Translations under genes and position numbers: made by a program
The notes under the pieces: generated by a model
What the model was told of the DNA's origin: nothing
Database searches by the model: none
What the model saw: the letters and a program-made list of their open reading frames with translations, nothing else
Assembly (NCBI GenBank): GCA_903840265.1
Contig: CAIMFH010000175.1
Span: 1 to 64,000, forward strand
Source of the DNA: an uncultured Schlesneria sp.
Lineage (GTDB): Bacteria > Planctomycetota > Planctomycetia > Planctomycetales > Planctomycetaceae
Reading direction: 5' to 3'
DNA length: 64,000 nucleotides
Part shown: positions 7,922 through 17,583 of the stretch, one piece after another
Numbering within the stretch: position 1 is the first letter of the stretch
Layout: the number at the start of each line of letters is the position of its first letter

Positions 7922-9142
7922 TCACCAACTCGAAGGTGCCATCATCGAGTCTGATGCAAGCATGTAATCGCGAGTTTGCGGCACTGCGTGACGGTCTTTA
8001 GCAAGCTGCATCTGGAAGACCATGCCGCTGCCGTGACGGAACACCATCTCGGCGCAGGCGAGGTAAAACTCCCACATCCGGCAGAAACGCTCGTCGTACA
8101 GCTTGGCAACTTCATCGCGATTCGCCTGAAAGCGTTCGGCCCAGTGGCGCAGCGTTTCCGCGTAGTGTAAACGCAGGATTTCCACGTCGGTCACCCACAG
8201 ATGTTGACGTTCGGTCGCGGCGAAAACTTCAGACATCGATGGTGTGTAGCCACCCGGGAAAATGTACTTGCGAATCCACGGGCCGGTCGTCCCCGGTGGG
8301 CTCATGCGACCGATCGAGTGCAACAGCATCACCCCGTCATCTGTCAGCAAATTCCCGATCTTATTGAAGAACTCGTCGAAGTGCTTCACCCCCACATGTT
8401 CAAACATGCCGACCGAGACAATGCGATCAAACTTCTCGGTCAAATCGCGATAATCACGTAATTCAAAGCGAACTCGATCACTCAGGCCCAGTTCGCGGGC
8501 TCTCTGGGTCGCTACCTGATGCTGTTCCGTCGACAGTGTGACACCGACAACTTCCACATCTTCCATCTGAGCCAATTCCAACGCCATCCCGCCCCAACCG
8601 CAGCCAATGTCGAGGATCCGTTGACCCGGTTGCAGCAGCAACTTGGCCGCAATATGCCGCTTTTTATTAAGTTGCGCTTGCTCGAGCGTATCCGACTTAT
8701 CTTCGAAGTAGGCGCAGGAGTATTGCTGATCGACATCCAGGAACAACGCGTAGAGGTCTCGCGAAAGATCGTAGTGATGAGCGACGTTTTCGCGAGCTTT
8801 CCCGATCGGATTGTGCTGTTGCAGGAAGCGGAACGTCCGGGAAATCTTCCGGGTCACCGATTGCAGCGGGTGCGCTCCCAGTGATCGTCGGTTCAGATTG
8901 AACAGGTACAGGAAGTCATAGATCGTGCAATCAATGAACTGCAGCGTGCCGTCCATGTAGCCTTCACCCAACGCCAGGTCAGGGTTAAAGAACATGCGGC
9001 GATAGAGTTTCTTGTCGGTGATCCGAAAGGTGACTCGCGGCTCAGCCTGGTCGCCAAACAGATGGCGTTTACCATCGGCATCAATGACGGTCAGCGTTCC
9101 CGTTTTGACAAAACGCTTTAAAAGATGGCTGAGAAGAATCAT
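7922..9142 (-). CDS. cfa: Cyclopropane-fatty-acyl-phospholipid synthase
   Basis: A 406-residue protein of the CFA/CmaS family, which transfers a methylene from S-adenosylmethionine to double bonds of membrane phospholipid acyl chains. The N-terminal part (GEGYMDGTLQ, NPIGKARENVAHHYDLS) is the lipid-binding module seen in full-length Cfa. The SAM-binding motif ILDIGCGWGGMALELA lies near residue 175-190, followed by VVGVTLSTEQHQVA, and by SVGMFEHVG with the conserved Glu-His. The length is normal. The N-terminus is hydrophobic only weakly, in line with a peripheral membrane enzyme. It stands alone on its strand, with no obvious operon partner. Confidence 0.93.
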   Translation of the reverse strand: MILLSHLLKRFVKTGTLTVIDADGKRHLFGDQAEPRVTFRITDKKLYRRMFFNPDLALGEGYMDGTLQFIDCTIYDFLYLFNLNRRSLGAHPLQSVTRKISRTFRFLQQHNPIGKARENVAHHYDLSRDLYALFLDVDQQYSCAYFEDKSDTLEQAQLNKKRHIAAKLLLQPGQRILDIGCGWGGMALELAQMEDVEVVGVTLSTEQHQVATQRARELGLSDRVRFELRDYRDLTEKFDRIVSVGMFEHVGVKHFDEFFNKIGNLLTDDGVMLLHSIGRMSPPGTTGPWIRKYIFPGGYTPSMSEVFAATERQHLWVTDVEILRLHYAETLRHWAERFQANRDEVAKLYDERFCRMWEFYLACAEMVFRHGSGMVFQMQLAKDRHAVPQTRDYMLASDSMMAPSSW

Positions 9143-9569
9143 TTCAGGCGTCCAATGGCCGTGAGGGGTCTACTTTTCAGTGGAGACGCACGCGGACGCT
9201 ATCAGATTCAGAAGAACGCGAATAGACGACTATCGGTGCCGATCAATAGAGTCGATTCAACCACGTGAACCACCTGAAGAGCCGGCCATCTGTGATGAGG
9301 CGACGGCCCCGCGCATCCTCCATGGGGAGGGACCGTCAAACGACGAGGGTCGATGACGCAGTTGTCTGCTGAGAGGGTAGTGGTCGATGGCTGGCGTCCC
9401 TTTGATATGGTCGAACCTCGCGGGTTCGCTATCGCCGGAGCGAGCAGGTCGCAGCTCCGTGTCGGGTTGAAACACAGGTTCCACTCGATCGATTTTTCGG
9501 GAGGAAGAAGCGAACGAACTTTATCTGCAATGCCAGTTCTGCCCATCGCAAACCAATTAGCCAACAAGA
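9143..9569. other. Intergenic region, no gene seen
   Basis: About 430 bp between cfa and the two-TM protein gene. Frames on both strands are open for up to 119 codons, but their residue content is arginine/serine/proline-rich and without any recognisable motif, and they lack good start sites. I see no convincing gene, repeat or RNA. It should contain the cfa promoter. Confidence 0.5.
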
Positions 9570-10232
9570 CTACTGAGGTCGAAGAACCTTCTCGATCAAG
9601 TATCGATGAACGTTGACCGTCTCCAAGAACTCGGCCGCCCGGAGCAGAATCTCTTCAACCGATTTTTGCTCATCTGGAAGGGAGACTGTCTTATTCACGT
9701 AAGGACGAATTTGTCTGAGAAGTGATTCACCTTTGGTCAACTGGCGCGACAGATCTTCTCTCACACCGAATAGCGGTTCTTCTCCCCCAATCGGATATTT
9801 CATTAGTTGATCTGCAATGACATTGCAAATCGCGCCAAACAGAGCCACCGTTCCTGCGACCACAGTCACGACAGGTGATTTTTGAGCTGCTGTTCCAATG
9901 ACAGCAGATCCTCCAATCACGGTGATAACAGAAGTGGTTAGACGCAAAACGCCTACTAATCGAATCCTACGGGCAAGACCGCCGCACCCTCGGCGACATT
10001 GATCAACTGCAAGTTCGAGAGCCGCGTGCGTGATTTTCACTCTATCGGCAAGATGTGGATCGCCTGCGCCAGCCAGCCCGCCTCGCCTCAACTCGCGAGC
10101 AAGTTCGGGCATTTCGGTGCGAAATTCCGCCAGAGTCTCTGGGGCAAAACGCTCCAATAAATCAACCGCCTCGCGACTGATCCGTATCCAATCTACGGTG
10201 TTATTTCCCTTCATAGGGCCTGCTGCATTCAT
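9570..10232 (-). CDS. Unknown protein with two membrane segments
   Basis: A 220-residue protein I do not recognise. The N-terminal half is soluble and helical, with WIRISREAVDLLERFAPETL and ELARELRRGG. Residues about 95-140 form a hairpin of two membrane segments, TSVITVIGGSAVIGTA and VVTVVAGTVALFGAICNVI, separated by a short KSP turn. A helical C-terminal tail follows (VREDLSRQLTKGESLLRQIRPYV). This layout recalls SLATT-type two-helix membrane proteins, but I cannot claim membership. Its ATG overlaps the stop of the upstream His-Cys protein by four bases, so the two are translationally coupled and probably act together. Confidence 0.7.
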   Translation of the reverse strand: MNAAGPMKGNNTVDWIRISREAVDLLERFAPETLAEFRTEMPELARELRRGGLAGAGDPHLADRVKITHAALELAVDQCRRGCGGLARRIRLVGVLRLTTSVITVIGGSAVIGTAAQKSPVVTVVAGTVALFGAICNVIADQLMKYPIGGEEPLFGVREDLSRQLTKGESLLRQIRPYVNKTVSLPDEQKSVEEILLRAAEFLETVNVHRYLIEKVLRPQ

Positions 10233-11479
10233 GGTACGAAAACTCTAACTTGACCAACAACATACCGGTTTCCAAGACGAGGCAACATCGCGAACGCTCT
10301 ATCAGGATTCAAAGACACAAATCGAATTGTCCCTGCTTTCGAGGAAGCGATTTTGATTTTTTCTGTCGTGACGACATCAAATATGGCAACTTGGTCGACA
10401 GCATTATTTGCGAACGACGAAGATTCAGGGTTCAATATCAACTGCACATCGTTGTTCGCGCTGGCAAATTTATCCAAGAATTCAAATATGGTGGCACTCT
10501 GTTTTGCTGCATGGTAGCTCTTCAACGCATCGATCGGATTGAAAGTGGTGCGAACACCAACTTGAACGTTTGCTGCCGCGCTGTAGCAGCTCACGGTGAT
10601 CAATATGGTGTGTCTCTCTTTCGCTTTCTTTTCAATTTCAGTATAGGACAATGGATTAGTGTTATTGTATAAGTCCAGGCCATTGCCACTCTTATGTAAG
10701 TGACCAAAAATCACCGCCATCCCATTGTCGGGAACGACGGCATCAAGATTTTTTGAACTAGAAATGGAGACTGCCGATGGAATCGATTTTTCGATTTCAT
10801 TTTTAAAGGCTCCCCCGAGGGCCGTGTAACCCACCGAAATGGCTTTGGGCATCGGTGACTTTGATAATTTATCAATAATTTGCATCGGGAGATGGGTCGG
10901 GCCAGCAACGCGAAAATAGAGTCCCTTACCCAATTTAGCAGCAAACGGATACTTGATCTTCGGTTCAACTGGAGAAAGCATGCTTTCAAGCTCGTACGAT
11001 TTGATGCTCTTCTCGTCGCCGTAGACAATGTATGATTTGACGTCTGCCGTCAGTGCATTCGTCCTCGGTTGCCCGTCTTCATCGAAGAAGTCGTGTCCAA
11101 AGTGGCACGTGATGCCACTGAGATCCGTCTGTGCGTTGATCGCCGACCGACCATATGTGCTCGTCAAAACTTCGTTGACCACTCCCCTGATTCCTAAGGC
11201 GCCAATATTCTCCAAATCGCGAAAATCTTTGGTAGCAACCTGCTCACCAACAAGATCCGCGGGGATGTAATTAGAGTAAACACTTAAGAGCCCTTTACCC
11301 GCACCACGGCTATGAAAGTGAACGTACACCGACGACTTTTCGATTTCTGTCACTTTCCTGGGCAAGACATGTGCTGCCAATTCCCGACATTCTGCAAGGC
11401 ACGAGTGACTGCCTACGGCAGCCAGAAGAACAGCCGAGAGTAGATGGGAAATGGCAGCCAGAGTCCGAACTCGCGACAT
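10229..11479 (-). CDS. Secreted protein with caspase/C80-like His-Cys arrangement
   Basis: About 416 residues. ATG 11479 has GGAGG five bases upstream; a GTG at 11491 is the alternative. The N-terminus is a Sec signal (AAISHLLSAVLLAAVGSHSCLA). In the C-terminal half, a hydrophobic strand leads to MAVIFGHLHKSG. About 38 residues on comes PLSYTEIEKKAKE, then a second strand ILITVSCYSAA. Strand-GH...G and strand-C-x-S-A at this spacing is the pattern of clan CD cysteine peptidases (caspase-like, CHAT, C80). I infer a possible peptidase; the catalytic role of this His and Cys is unproven. Base composition is clearly more AT-rich than both flanks, which suggests transfer. It is followed by an overlapping two-TM gene. 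Confidence 0.6.
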   Translation of the reverse strand: MSRVRTLAAISHLLSAVLLAAVGSHSCLAECRELAAHVLPRKVTEIEKSSVYVHFHSRGAGKGLLSVYSNYIPADLVGEQVATKDFRDLENIGALGIRGVVNEVLTSTYGRSAINAQTDLSGITCHFGHDFFDEDGQPRTNALTADVKSYIVYGDEKSIKSYELESMLSPVEPKIKYPFAAKLGKGLYFRVAGPTHLPMQIIDKLSKSPMPKAISVGYTALGGAFKNEIEKSIPSAVSISSSKNLDAVVPDNGMAVIFGHLHKSGNGLDLYNNTNPLSYTEIEKKAKERHTILITVSCYSAAANVQVGVRTTFNPIDALKSYHAAKQSATIFEFLDKFASANNDVQLILNPESSSFANNAVDQVAIFDVVTTEKIKIASSKAGTIRFVSLNPDRAFAMLPRLGNRYVVGQVRVFVP

Positions 11480-11775
11480 CGAAGCCTCCACTATGTGTTG
11501 GGAAGAAAGTAGCGCATGTTCTTTAGGTGGATCGCCATTTTACAATATCGGCGAGCACTGGCTGCGTCAAATCCAACGGTGGCAAACGCTGTTCCGAGGC
11601 ACGACTCTCAATCGGACCAAGATTCAATACGATTTATCACCCATAAAACTTGGTTCGACCGGAACTGCTCATTGCTTCTCCGGCGGGGTGTGATGAGATC
11701 CATCTCACTCTTGCTTGCCTAATGGCTCATGGGCGTCGGCTTCGATCCAGTGCATGGTGATGACGATCATTCAGC

Positions 11776-13632
11776 TCATTTGCCTGCGGTTCGCCCCAAG
11801 TCCTTCAACAACCGCGACACGTAATCCGCATAGCGAGCATCCGGAACCGGGCCCTTCGTTGGCAGTTGCTTCAGCGTCTCGAACAGCGGCGACGCTTTGT
11901 CTCCCAGTGCATCCAAGCTATTCAACGCGGCAACGCAGACGAAGACATCGTTGCTCGACCAATCCGCCTTGGCGACCAGTCGCGGCAGAGCCACCTTCAA
12001 ATCATTTGCATCACCGAATTCCGCCAGGGCCTGTGCCGCAGCGATCGCGACGAACGGTGAGTCGTCATCCATCGCCCGCATCAACTCTTGTCGAGCCTCC
12101 TTCACGCTCGATTCGCCTCGCGTGTGCAATCCCAGCACTCCCCAGTAGCGAACCGCGTTGTCGGAGTCGCTCAGCAACTGCTTCAACGCTGGCACCGCCT
12201 TCGGATCCAGGTTCGACGCCAGTTCGGCCGCGGAGAAAATCTTCTCGAACGGATACCGTAAATCATCGTGACCCATCGCGTATTGCGAATCGCTCCCCGC
12301 GCGTCGAAAACGTTCCCCTTCGGGCAAGAACCCCAGGTCGCGAATCTTCGCCGTGTGATCCTGTAGAGCCTTCTTCAAGCGATTACGAATCGGTTGGTGC
12401 TCGGCCGATGTCGCCAGATTCGTCACTTCGTCGGGATCGCTCTGCAAGTCATACAGTTCTTCCGGCGGCTTGCGATTCCAGAACGCATCCTGTTGCGGAT
12501 TCAATTTGCTTTCATCGTGCAGTCGCTTCCAGACCACTGTCGTCGGCGTCTGAAACATGTACTCCACATGCTGCCCGTAGATAATGTGCGGCAGGTACTG
12601 ACGGATATACACATAGCGACCATCCGTCACGCTGCGGACCAGATCGTATCGCTCATCCATCCGGCCTCGAAATCCATACAGGTATGGCTGCGGCGGCGCG
12701 ATGTACTTCCCCAGAAACGCGTGCCCCTGCATCCACTCGGGCGGCTTCACTCCCGCCAGACTCAGCAGCGTCGGCGCAAAGTCCACAAAGCTAACGAGTC
12801 GCTCGGAGACACCCCCGGCCACGTAATCAGCTGGCTGCAGATCCTTGAACTGAGCGGGAATATGCACGACCAGCGGCACGTGCAAACCACTGTTCTGCGG
12901 CCAGCGCTTGTTTCGCGGCATCCCCGAACCATGATCGCCATAGTAGAAGACAATCGTGTCCTCGAGTAACCCGGCCTCCTCAAGCTCCTTCAACCGCACG
13001 CCCGCATCGGCATCCGCTTCGCTCACCACATCATAATACTGAGCCCAATCCTGTCGCACTTCAGGCGTATCGGGATGATAAGCGGGAATTCGGACCTTCG
13101 ACGGGTCGTGCACTTGTCGATGTGGTCGAGTCCGAATCTTGCTCTCATGACTCTTCTCTGAATTGAACACGGCAAAGAACGGTTTCCCCTCTGGCCGATT
13201 CTTCCAGTGTGCTTTCTTCGAGGATTCGTCCCACACCTTCCCCGGCTTGGCGACGTTGTAGTCTTCCTTCGCGTTATTCGTGCAGTAGTACCCCGCTTGC
13301 CGCAACAGTTGCGGATACATCTGCAACCCCTCGGGGCAGGGGACCATGCTCCGCATATGCTCGCCACCGACCGAATTGGCGTACATCCCCATGATCAACG
13401 TCGAGCGAGCCGGAGCACACACCGGAGCGTTCGACCAGCACTTGGCAAACCGCAACCCCTTCGCCGCCAACCCGTCGACATTCGGCGTCGTCGCGAACGA
13501 ATCCCCGTAGCACCCCATATGAGGCCCATGATCTTCGCTCACCAACCACACAATATTGGGCCGCTCTGCAGCCCTCGCGACACCCGATGCCGCGACCCCA
13601 AGCACAATCATCAACACCAATCGAATCGCCAT
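11776..13632 (-). CDS. Type I sulfatase with HEAT-like C-terminal repeats
   Basis: About 618 residues from ATG 13632, preceded by GGAAG. A signal peptide (MAIRLVLMIVLGVAASGVARA) directs export. The sulfatase domain begins RPNIVWLVSEDHGPHMGCYG, with the metal-binding acidic pair. The active-site motif C-A-P-A-R (Cys about residue 72) is the site turned into formylglycine. It is followed by KRWPQNSGLHVPLVVHIP. The order resembles heparan N-sulfatase-like family members. After residue 470 the sequence becomes helical and repetitive (LKQLLSDSDNAVRYWGVLGL, ELMRAMDDDSPFVAIAAAQAL), a HEAT-like tail that could bind a partner or glycan. No formylglycine-generating enzyme is recognisable nearby. Confidence 0.9.
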   Translation of the reverse strand: MAIRLVLMIVLGVAASGVARAAERPNIVWLVSEDHGPHMGCYGDSFATTPNVDGLAAKGLRFAKCWSNAPVCAPARSTLIMGMYANSVGGEHMRSMVPCPEGLQMYPQLLRQAGYYCTNNAKEDYNVAKPGKVWDESSKKAHWKNRPEGKPFFAVFNSEKSHESKIRTRPHRQVHDPSKVRIPAYHPDTPEVRQDWAQYYDVVSEADADAGVRLKELEEAGLLEDTIVFYYGDHGSGMPRNKRWPQNSGLHVPLVVHIPAQFKDLQPADYVAGGVSERLVSFVDFAPTLLSLAGVKPPEWMQGHAFLGKYIAPPQPYLYGFRGRMDERYDLVRSVTDGRYVYIRQYLPHIIYGQHVEYMFQTPTTVVWKRLHDESKLNPQQDAFWNRKPPEELYDLQSDPDEVTNLATSAEHQPIRNRLKKALQDHTAKIRDLGFLPEGERFRRAGSDSQYAMGHDDLRYPFEKIFSAAELASNLDPKAVPALKQLLSDSDNAVRYWGVLGLHTRGESSVKEARQELMRAMDDDSPFVAIAAAQALAEFGDANDLKVALPRLVAKADWSSNDVFVCVAALNSLDALGDKASPLFETLKQLPTKGPVPDARYADYVSRLLKDLGRTAGK

Positions 13633-13739
13633 GTCAGCTTCCTGCAAGTAGTGTGCGTGCAGTCTTCGGAACGCACCAGCGTCGTGAATTAACGGCCCTA
13701 TTGGTCTGTTCCGAAGATTGCAGACGCTCTGCCAGACTA

Positions 13740-15449
13740 CTAAAACTCAAACCCATATTCCTGAGCGTTCGTCCCGTATCCTGCTCCCATAATCAGCAGT
13801 CGCAGCTTTTCTGCTGCCGGGTAAGAGACATCCTGCACACAATGGAAATTGTGGACGACGTTGGGAACGGCGGGTGGGCGGACATTTGCAGACCGCATGC
13901 TGTATCGCAAGGCATGGCATTTGACGTTTACTCCGTCGATCCCCACATTGCCACTGCGATAGGCACCGTGGAATGCCGCCCAGCGTTCCTGGGAATATCG
14001 CGATGTGTACAGGTTGGCGGATTTCGTCGTGAATGCCGGAGCCTGGTAGACCGCGTTCGGCAGTCCGCGGGGAATGCCCGGATCTTCGGCTGTCCCTTGG
14101 ATCTTGATTCTGGCTTCGGTCGGCGAAAGGATTTCGATCACCTTGCTGACGTAGGCTTGGGACGTTCCCAGCCCATCGGGGCCTCCCATTCTCTGGCCGG
14201 TGAACGGGTTATTGATGGGCGTGTCGACCGTCGTCAGCGTCACGACGGGCTCGCGAAAGTTCGTCCCGATTTGTTCGTATTCCGTGAAGTCATACCAACT
14301 GAACTCCGGCGCGTTCAAGACCTTGATGACGTCACTGCCCGCAGTAACTTGAGTGGTCGCAAAATGCCGGACATATCGCGCACCGGCGAAAATCTCGGCA
14401 TCATGAATTCGCATGATCCGAACCTCTTCGTCGCGCTGACGATCGCCAGAGGCCGCATTGAAAAAGGCCAAACCGCTCTGTGCTTTGATCGTGCCGTTCT
14501 TAAATTCCATCACGGCCGTCGTTCCCGGCACCAGCGTCGAGTTGTTATTCATGTACATCGCCGCCCCCCAACCAAGAGCCCAGTCCGGGTCCGGGGAAAG
14601 AATGTCGACGCGATCACAGTAAATGCTTTGCCGACTGGTGCCGGTCTGCGGTTCCGAATTGATCGCCTTCACATTCTGTACATCGAGTTCCGTGGAAGTG
14701 CGATCGGCGCTTTCCAGGGTCAGGTCTTCGAGCCGGAATCGTGCGTTCCGCACGTAGAACGCGGAGTAATCGTGTTGCAACCGATGGTCGATCTTTTGGA
14801 TGTCTTCTGCACCGTACTTCAGTTTGGTCTGCATCTTCCCCAAGCCACGGATCTGCATGTCAGTCGCAATCTGATTCGCAGAGCTACGCACGGCAAAGCG
14901 AGCCTCTGGATGTCGAGCCGGAACGACATACGCGGTTCCGGTAAAATCCAATGTCAGCTGCGAGATACCGTGTTTTTCGCAATGTTGAATCGCTGCTTGC
15001 AGAGGTGCCCAGTTGTCGGTTGCCAGAAACCCCGGCTTGCCGGTCGCATCGAGCATGACTCCATCTTCGTCGAAGCTGGTAACACGGGCGCGCCCGTCTC
15101 GCACCGAGTCCACAACCGCATTCAACGTCACCGGGGCCAGGCGATACTCGCGATAACTGCGAGCTTCTTTGACAACGAGAATCTTGCCCACATCGTCTTG
15201 AGTAAATTCCCGTTCTGCAGTGACTTCACGGCCCTGGACACGCAGATTGTTAAATCGTTCATAGTCCGCCCGAAACCCGCCGAACTTGGAGATCGAAACT
15301 TGCGATGTTGCAGGCTTCAAGACCTCGGGCAGGGAAGCCTCCTGTGCCCCTGCTGACGATGTCACTATTCCGCAGAGCATCGAACATGTCAGCAGCCGCG
15401 GAAACATACGACCAACATCTCGTACTGCAAGCATCAAGTTAAACCTCAA
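13740..15449 (-). CDS. Secreted right-handed beta-helix-like protein
   Basis: A 569-residue exported protein. The leader MFPRLLTCSMLCGIVTSSAGAQ is a Sec signal; the start may be ATG 15449 or a later in-frame ATG (15407). The body has the short-strand, Asn/Asp-rich look of a pectate-lyase-type beta-helix: ATDNWAPLQAAIQHCEKHGI at the entry, then FYVRNARFRLEDLTLES, IYCDRVDILSP, AVMEFKNGTIKAQ, IMRIHDAEIFAGARYV, and VGIDGVNVKCHALRY. The opening (one-day-per-residue pattern TDDTxALQxAI) resembles polysaccharide-degrading helices, but no catalytic residues could be identified. Polysaccharide binding or cleavage is an inference, supported by the sulfatase next door. Confidence 0.7.
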   Translation of the reverse strand: MRFNLMLAVRDVGRMFPRLLTCSMLCGIVTSSAGAQEASLPEVLKPATSQVSISKFGGFRADYERFNNLRVQGREVTAEREFTQDDVGKILVVKEARSYREYRLAPVTLNAVVDSVRDGRARVTSFDEDGVMLDATGKPGFLATDNWAPLQAAIQHCEKHGISQLTLDFTGTAYVVPARHPEARFAVRSSANQIATDMQIRGLGKMQTKLKYGAEDIQKIDHRLQHDYSAFYVRNARFRLEDLTLESADRTSTELDVQNVKAINSEPQTGTSRQSIYCDRVDILSPDPDWALGWGAAMYMNNNSTLVPGTTAVMEFKNGTIKAQSGLAFFNAASGDRQRDEEVRIMRIHDAEIFAGARYVRHFATTQVTAGSDVIKVLNAPEFSWYDFTEYEQIGTNFREPVVTLTTVDTPINNPFTGQRMGGPDGLGTSQAYVSKVIEILSPTEARIKIQGTAEDPGIPRGLPNAVYQAPAFTTKSANLYTSRYSQERWAAFHGAYRSGNVGIDGVNVKCHALRYSMRSANVRPPAVPNVVHNFHCVQDVSYPAAEKLRLLIMGAGYGTNAQEYGFEF

Positions 15450-15540
15450 GGGCCAGTCAAAGAGGAAAAACGATAATCCACTAAGTTTGTCGTCGATCTT
15501 ATCAGGCTTGAGATCCCGTCGGGCCTCACCTGAAGAACAC

Positions 15541-16518
15541 TCATCGCGCGAGTTGGTTCATCCACCGTTGCGTCTGCAGCGCATCGTGGTAGGTCGCACC
15601 GACAGGAACCTGCTGCAACCCACGGACCACGCGACAGAAGCAGCGAAGTTCTTCGGCCATCATTCCCGTTGGTCCTTCGCCATCTGTACGGATTTCAAGA
15701 GCCATCGGCCAGTGGGCTCGCTCGTCCCAGACTTCGATCGGCCGCGGATTTGGCGAGATCCGCACCGCCCAACCCTTGCCAAACACCTCCATGCGATCGA
15801 ATCCGCGAGGTGCCATTCCCGTCGGTGTCAGATATGACGCCGCAAATGAAGCTATCGTCCCGTCGGGCCACTCGATCTGCGCCAGAGCCAGGTCCACCTC
15901 GCCATTCTCCGTTCGATGAAATTTCGAACTGAATCCATTCGGCTCCGCGCGGTTCATGAGCACTTGAGTCGCATACAAATCGTGGATCATCGCCGCCTGG
16001 AGCGGATTCTCGCCGGGAAAATCTTTGACAATCGAAGCGGGTCGATGTCGCACACAATCGATGAACGTCGGACGTCCTCGTCGACTGACTTCCTGTCGCA
16101 ACTGCTTGAACTCGCTGTTGAACAGGACGATGTGACCGAGCATCAAGTTCGATGAATCCTCCTTCACCAACGGTGCCAGACTCTCCGCCTCCGACAGATG
16201 CTCAGAAATCGGCTTCTCCAGTAAGACGGACTTACCCGCCTGCAGCAATTTCCGCGCAATCAGGACGTGATCGGCGGTCGAACAGGCGATGACCCACGCT
16301 TCGGCGTCGCACTCGGCGATGGCTCGATCGATATCGAGCCATCCGGGCACACCAGGCAATCTGCTCTGAATCTGATCAAGGCTCTCCTGCCGACGCGCCA
16401 CCAGCCCAACCAATTTGGCCTCTGCCAATCCAGCCAGCGTCATCGCATGCAACTGCCCGAACCGGCCAAGCCCCACCACACCAACCCGCGCAGGAACGAA
16501 TGCTCGCGACCCAACCAT
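15541..16518 (-). CDS. Gfo/Idh/MocA family oxidoreductase
   Basis: A 325-residue NAD(P)-dependent dehydrogenase. The start at ATG 16518 has AAGGAAG upstream; longer readings would run into the next gene. The N-terminal Rossmann motif VGVVGLGRFGQLHAMTL binds the nucleotide. GKSVLLEKPISEHLSEAE contains the family's conserved Glu-Lys-Pro. The C-terminal alpha/beta domain follows (IHDLYATQVLMN, GTIASFAASYLTPTG). Substrates in this family are sugars, inositols and related compounds; which one is not visible. The DUF1963 gene lies 41 bp upstream on the same strand. Confidence 0.88.
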   Translation of the reverse strand: MVGSRAFVPARVGVVGLGRFGQLHAMTLAGLAEAKLVGLVARRQESLDQIQSRLPGVPGWLDIDRAIAECDAEAWVIACSTADHVLIARKLLQAGKSVLLEKPISEHLSEAESLAPLVKEDSSNLMLGHIVLFNSEFKQLRQEVSRRGRPTFIDCVRHRPASIVKDFPGENPLQAAMIHDLYATQVLMNRAEPNGFSSKFHRTENGEVDLALAQIEWPDGTIASFAASYLTPTGMAPRGFDRMEVFGKGWAVRISPNPRPIEVWDERAHWPMALEIRTDGEGPTGMMAEELRCFCRVVRGLQQVPVGATYHDALQTQRWMNQLAR

Positions 16519-16559
16519 GCAGTCTTCCTTAAATCGGTCGCCATGCGCCATGACGACTA

Positions 16560-17342
16560 CTACGAACACGCCCACCCAAACGCTACGACATCCTGGTGCT
16601 TTGGGCATTGCGTAACATGACCGATCCCGCAATCACCGAAATTGAATGGCACATTATCTTCCGAACCGATCTGCATCAGCAGCGACATCTCCGTTCCACA
16701 TTTCGGACATGCTGGATACTCGCTCCCTTGAATCCAGTGAGGCCAGCCGCCGAGTTTATCGAGATGAGTCGCTCCGACATTTGCCTCCAGAAAGTTAATG
16801 AACTTCGGGCCGACAAAGTGAAGTCCCAGCTCGGGACACCAAAACTCCATCGGCTGAAATGGGACATCCTTGAAGTGGTAGTCAAACTTGAGGCCCAGTC
16901 GCTCGTGCTCGGCAGATGACGGCGAATCTTCCATCGCGGTCCAGCCCCCAATCGTCTTGGTCGGAAAGCGATTCAGATTGGTCGTCGCAGGTTGAGTGTC
17001 TTTCGCTCTGATAATTCGGCAAAGCGATGTCTGATCGGAGAACGGTTCCCAGCCACCTTCGCAGGTATCATCCGCCACGCAGTAAAACAATTGCAGGATG
17101 TCCGTTCCATAGCGATCAGTCGGCAACGCTTTCAGATCCAACTGCAACATCGACTCCATCGGGTTGCCGCAAGATTTACAAGTCGGCCAATCTTCCCCCT
17201 TCAGCAGCAAGGGGATGCCACTGAACGCGGAACCTGTCGATGTGGCATCGTTGTCAAGAACGTCCGGGAACCAAGCGGTGCGGCGGTGCTTGGCAATCCA
17301 AGGCTCCAAAGCAACCAGCATTTCCTCAGGAGTAGTCGTCAT
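16560..17342 (-). CDS. DUF1963 (YwqG-like) protein
   Basis: About 261 residues from ATG 17342, with AAGGAG about 11 bases upstream. Two copies of a beta-rich unit carry paired cysteines: CKSCGNPMESMLQLDLKALP with LFYCVADDTCEGGWEPF near the start, and YPACPKCGTEMSLLMQIGSE with FGDCGIGHVTQCPKH at the end. This layout and the 'sLLlQI' strands are typical of DUF1963/YwqG. The cysteine pairs suggest zinc binding. The family's function is not established. It may be cotranscribed with the oxidoreductase gene that follows. Confidence 0.8.
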   Translation of the reverse strand: MTTTPEEMLVALEPWIAKHRRTAWFPDVLDNDATSTGSAFSGIPLLLKGEDWPTCKSCGNPMESMLQLDLKALPTDRYGTDILQLFYCVADDTCEGGWEPFSDQTSLCRIIRAKDTQPATTNLNRFPTKTIGGWTAMEDSPSSAEHERLGLKFDYHFKDVPFQPMEFWCPELGLHFVGPKFINFLEANVGATHLDKLGGWPHWIQGSEYPACPKCGTEMSLLMQIGSEDNVPFNFGDCGIGHVTQCPKHQDVVAFGWACS

Positions 17343-17550
17343 GGCGAGAGAGCTCCTTGTTGTATCGTACCTGGGAATCAGCCAAGGACCGTCACTTGAT
17401 GTGAACTCAAATAGATCGCTCAAGCAAAGAGTCACGAATAAATCTACACGAAAGCGATTCACTCCGGCACTAAGCTGATTTCAGGCCAGAATTTAGCAGG
17501 CCTGACAAGTCGTTCGCGCACTCGTCCGTCTGTTCGCCTTCAATCGTATT

Positions 17551-17583
17551 CTCGATTCGTGCAACTTCGTCTGATTCGTGGTC
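17551..17583 (+). repeat. ATTCGTGG-type dispersed repeat
   Basis: CGATTCGTG...ACTTCGTCTGATTCGTGGTC resembles the right arm of the inverted pair at 53869-53949. It reads as three spaced words of the form (G)ATTCGT. Single copy here, no partner arm found nearby. Confidence 0.5.

Noticed and set aside
9208-9567. Open frame of 119 codons on the minus strand beside cfa
   Set aside because: No motif, biased residues, and no ribosome-binding site; treated as intergenic.
13587-15356. Long open frame on the plus strand (589 codons)
   Set aside because: It is antisense to the beta-helix gene, which has a signal peptide, sensible composition and a normal end. The plus frame is rich in Arg, Cys and His and carries no motif.
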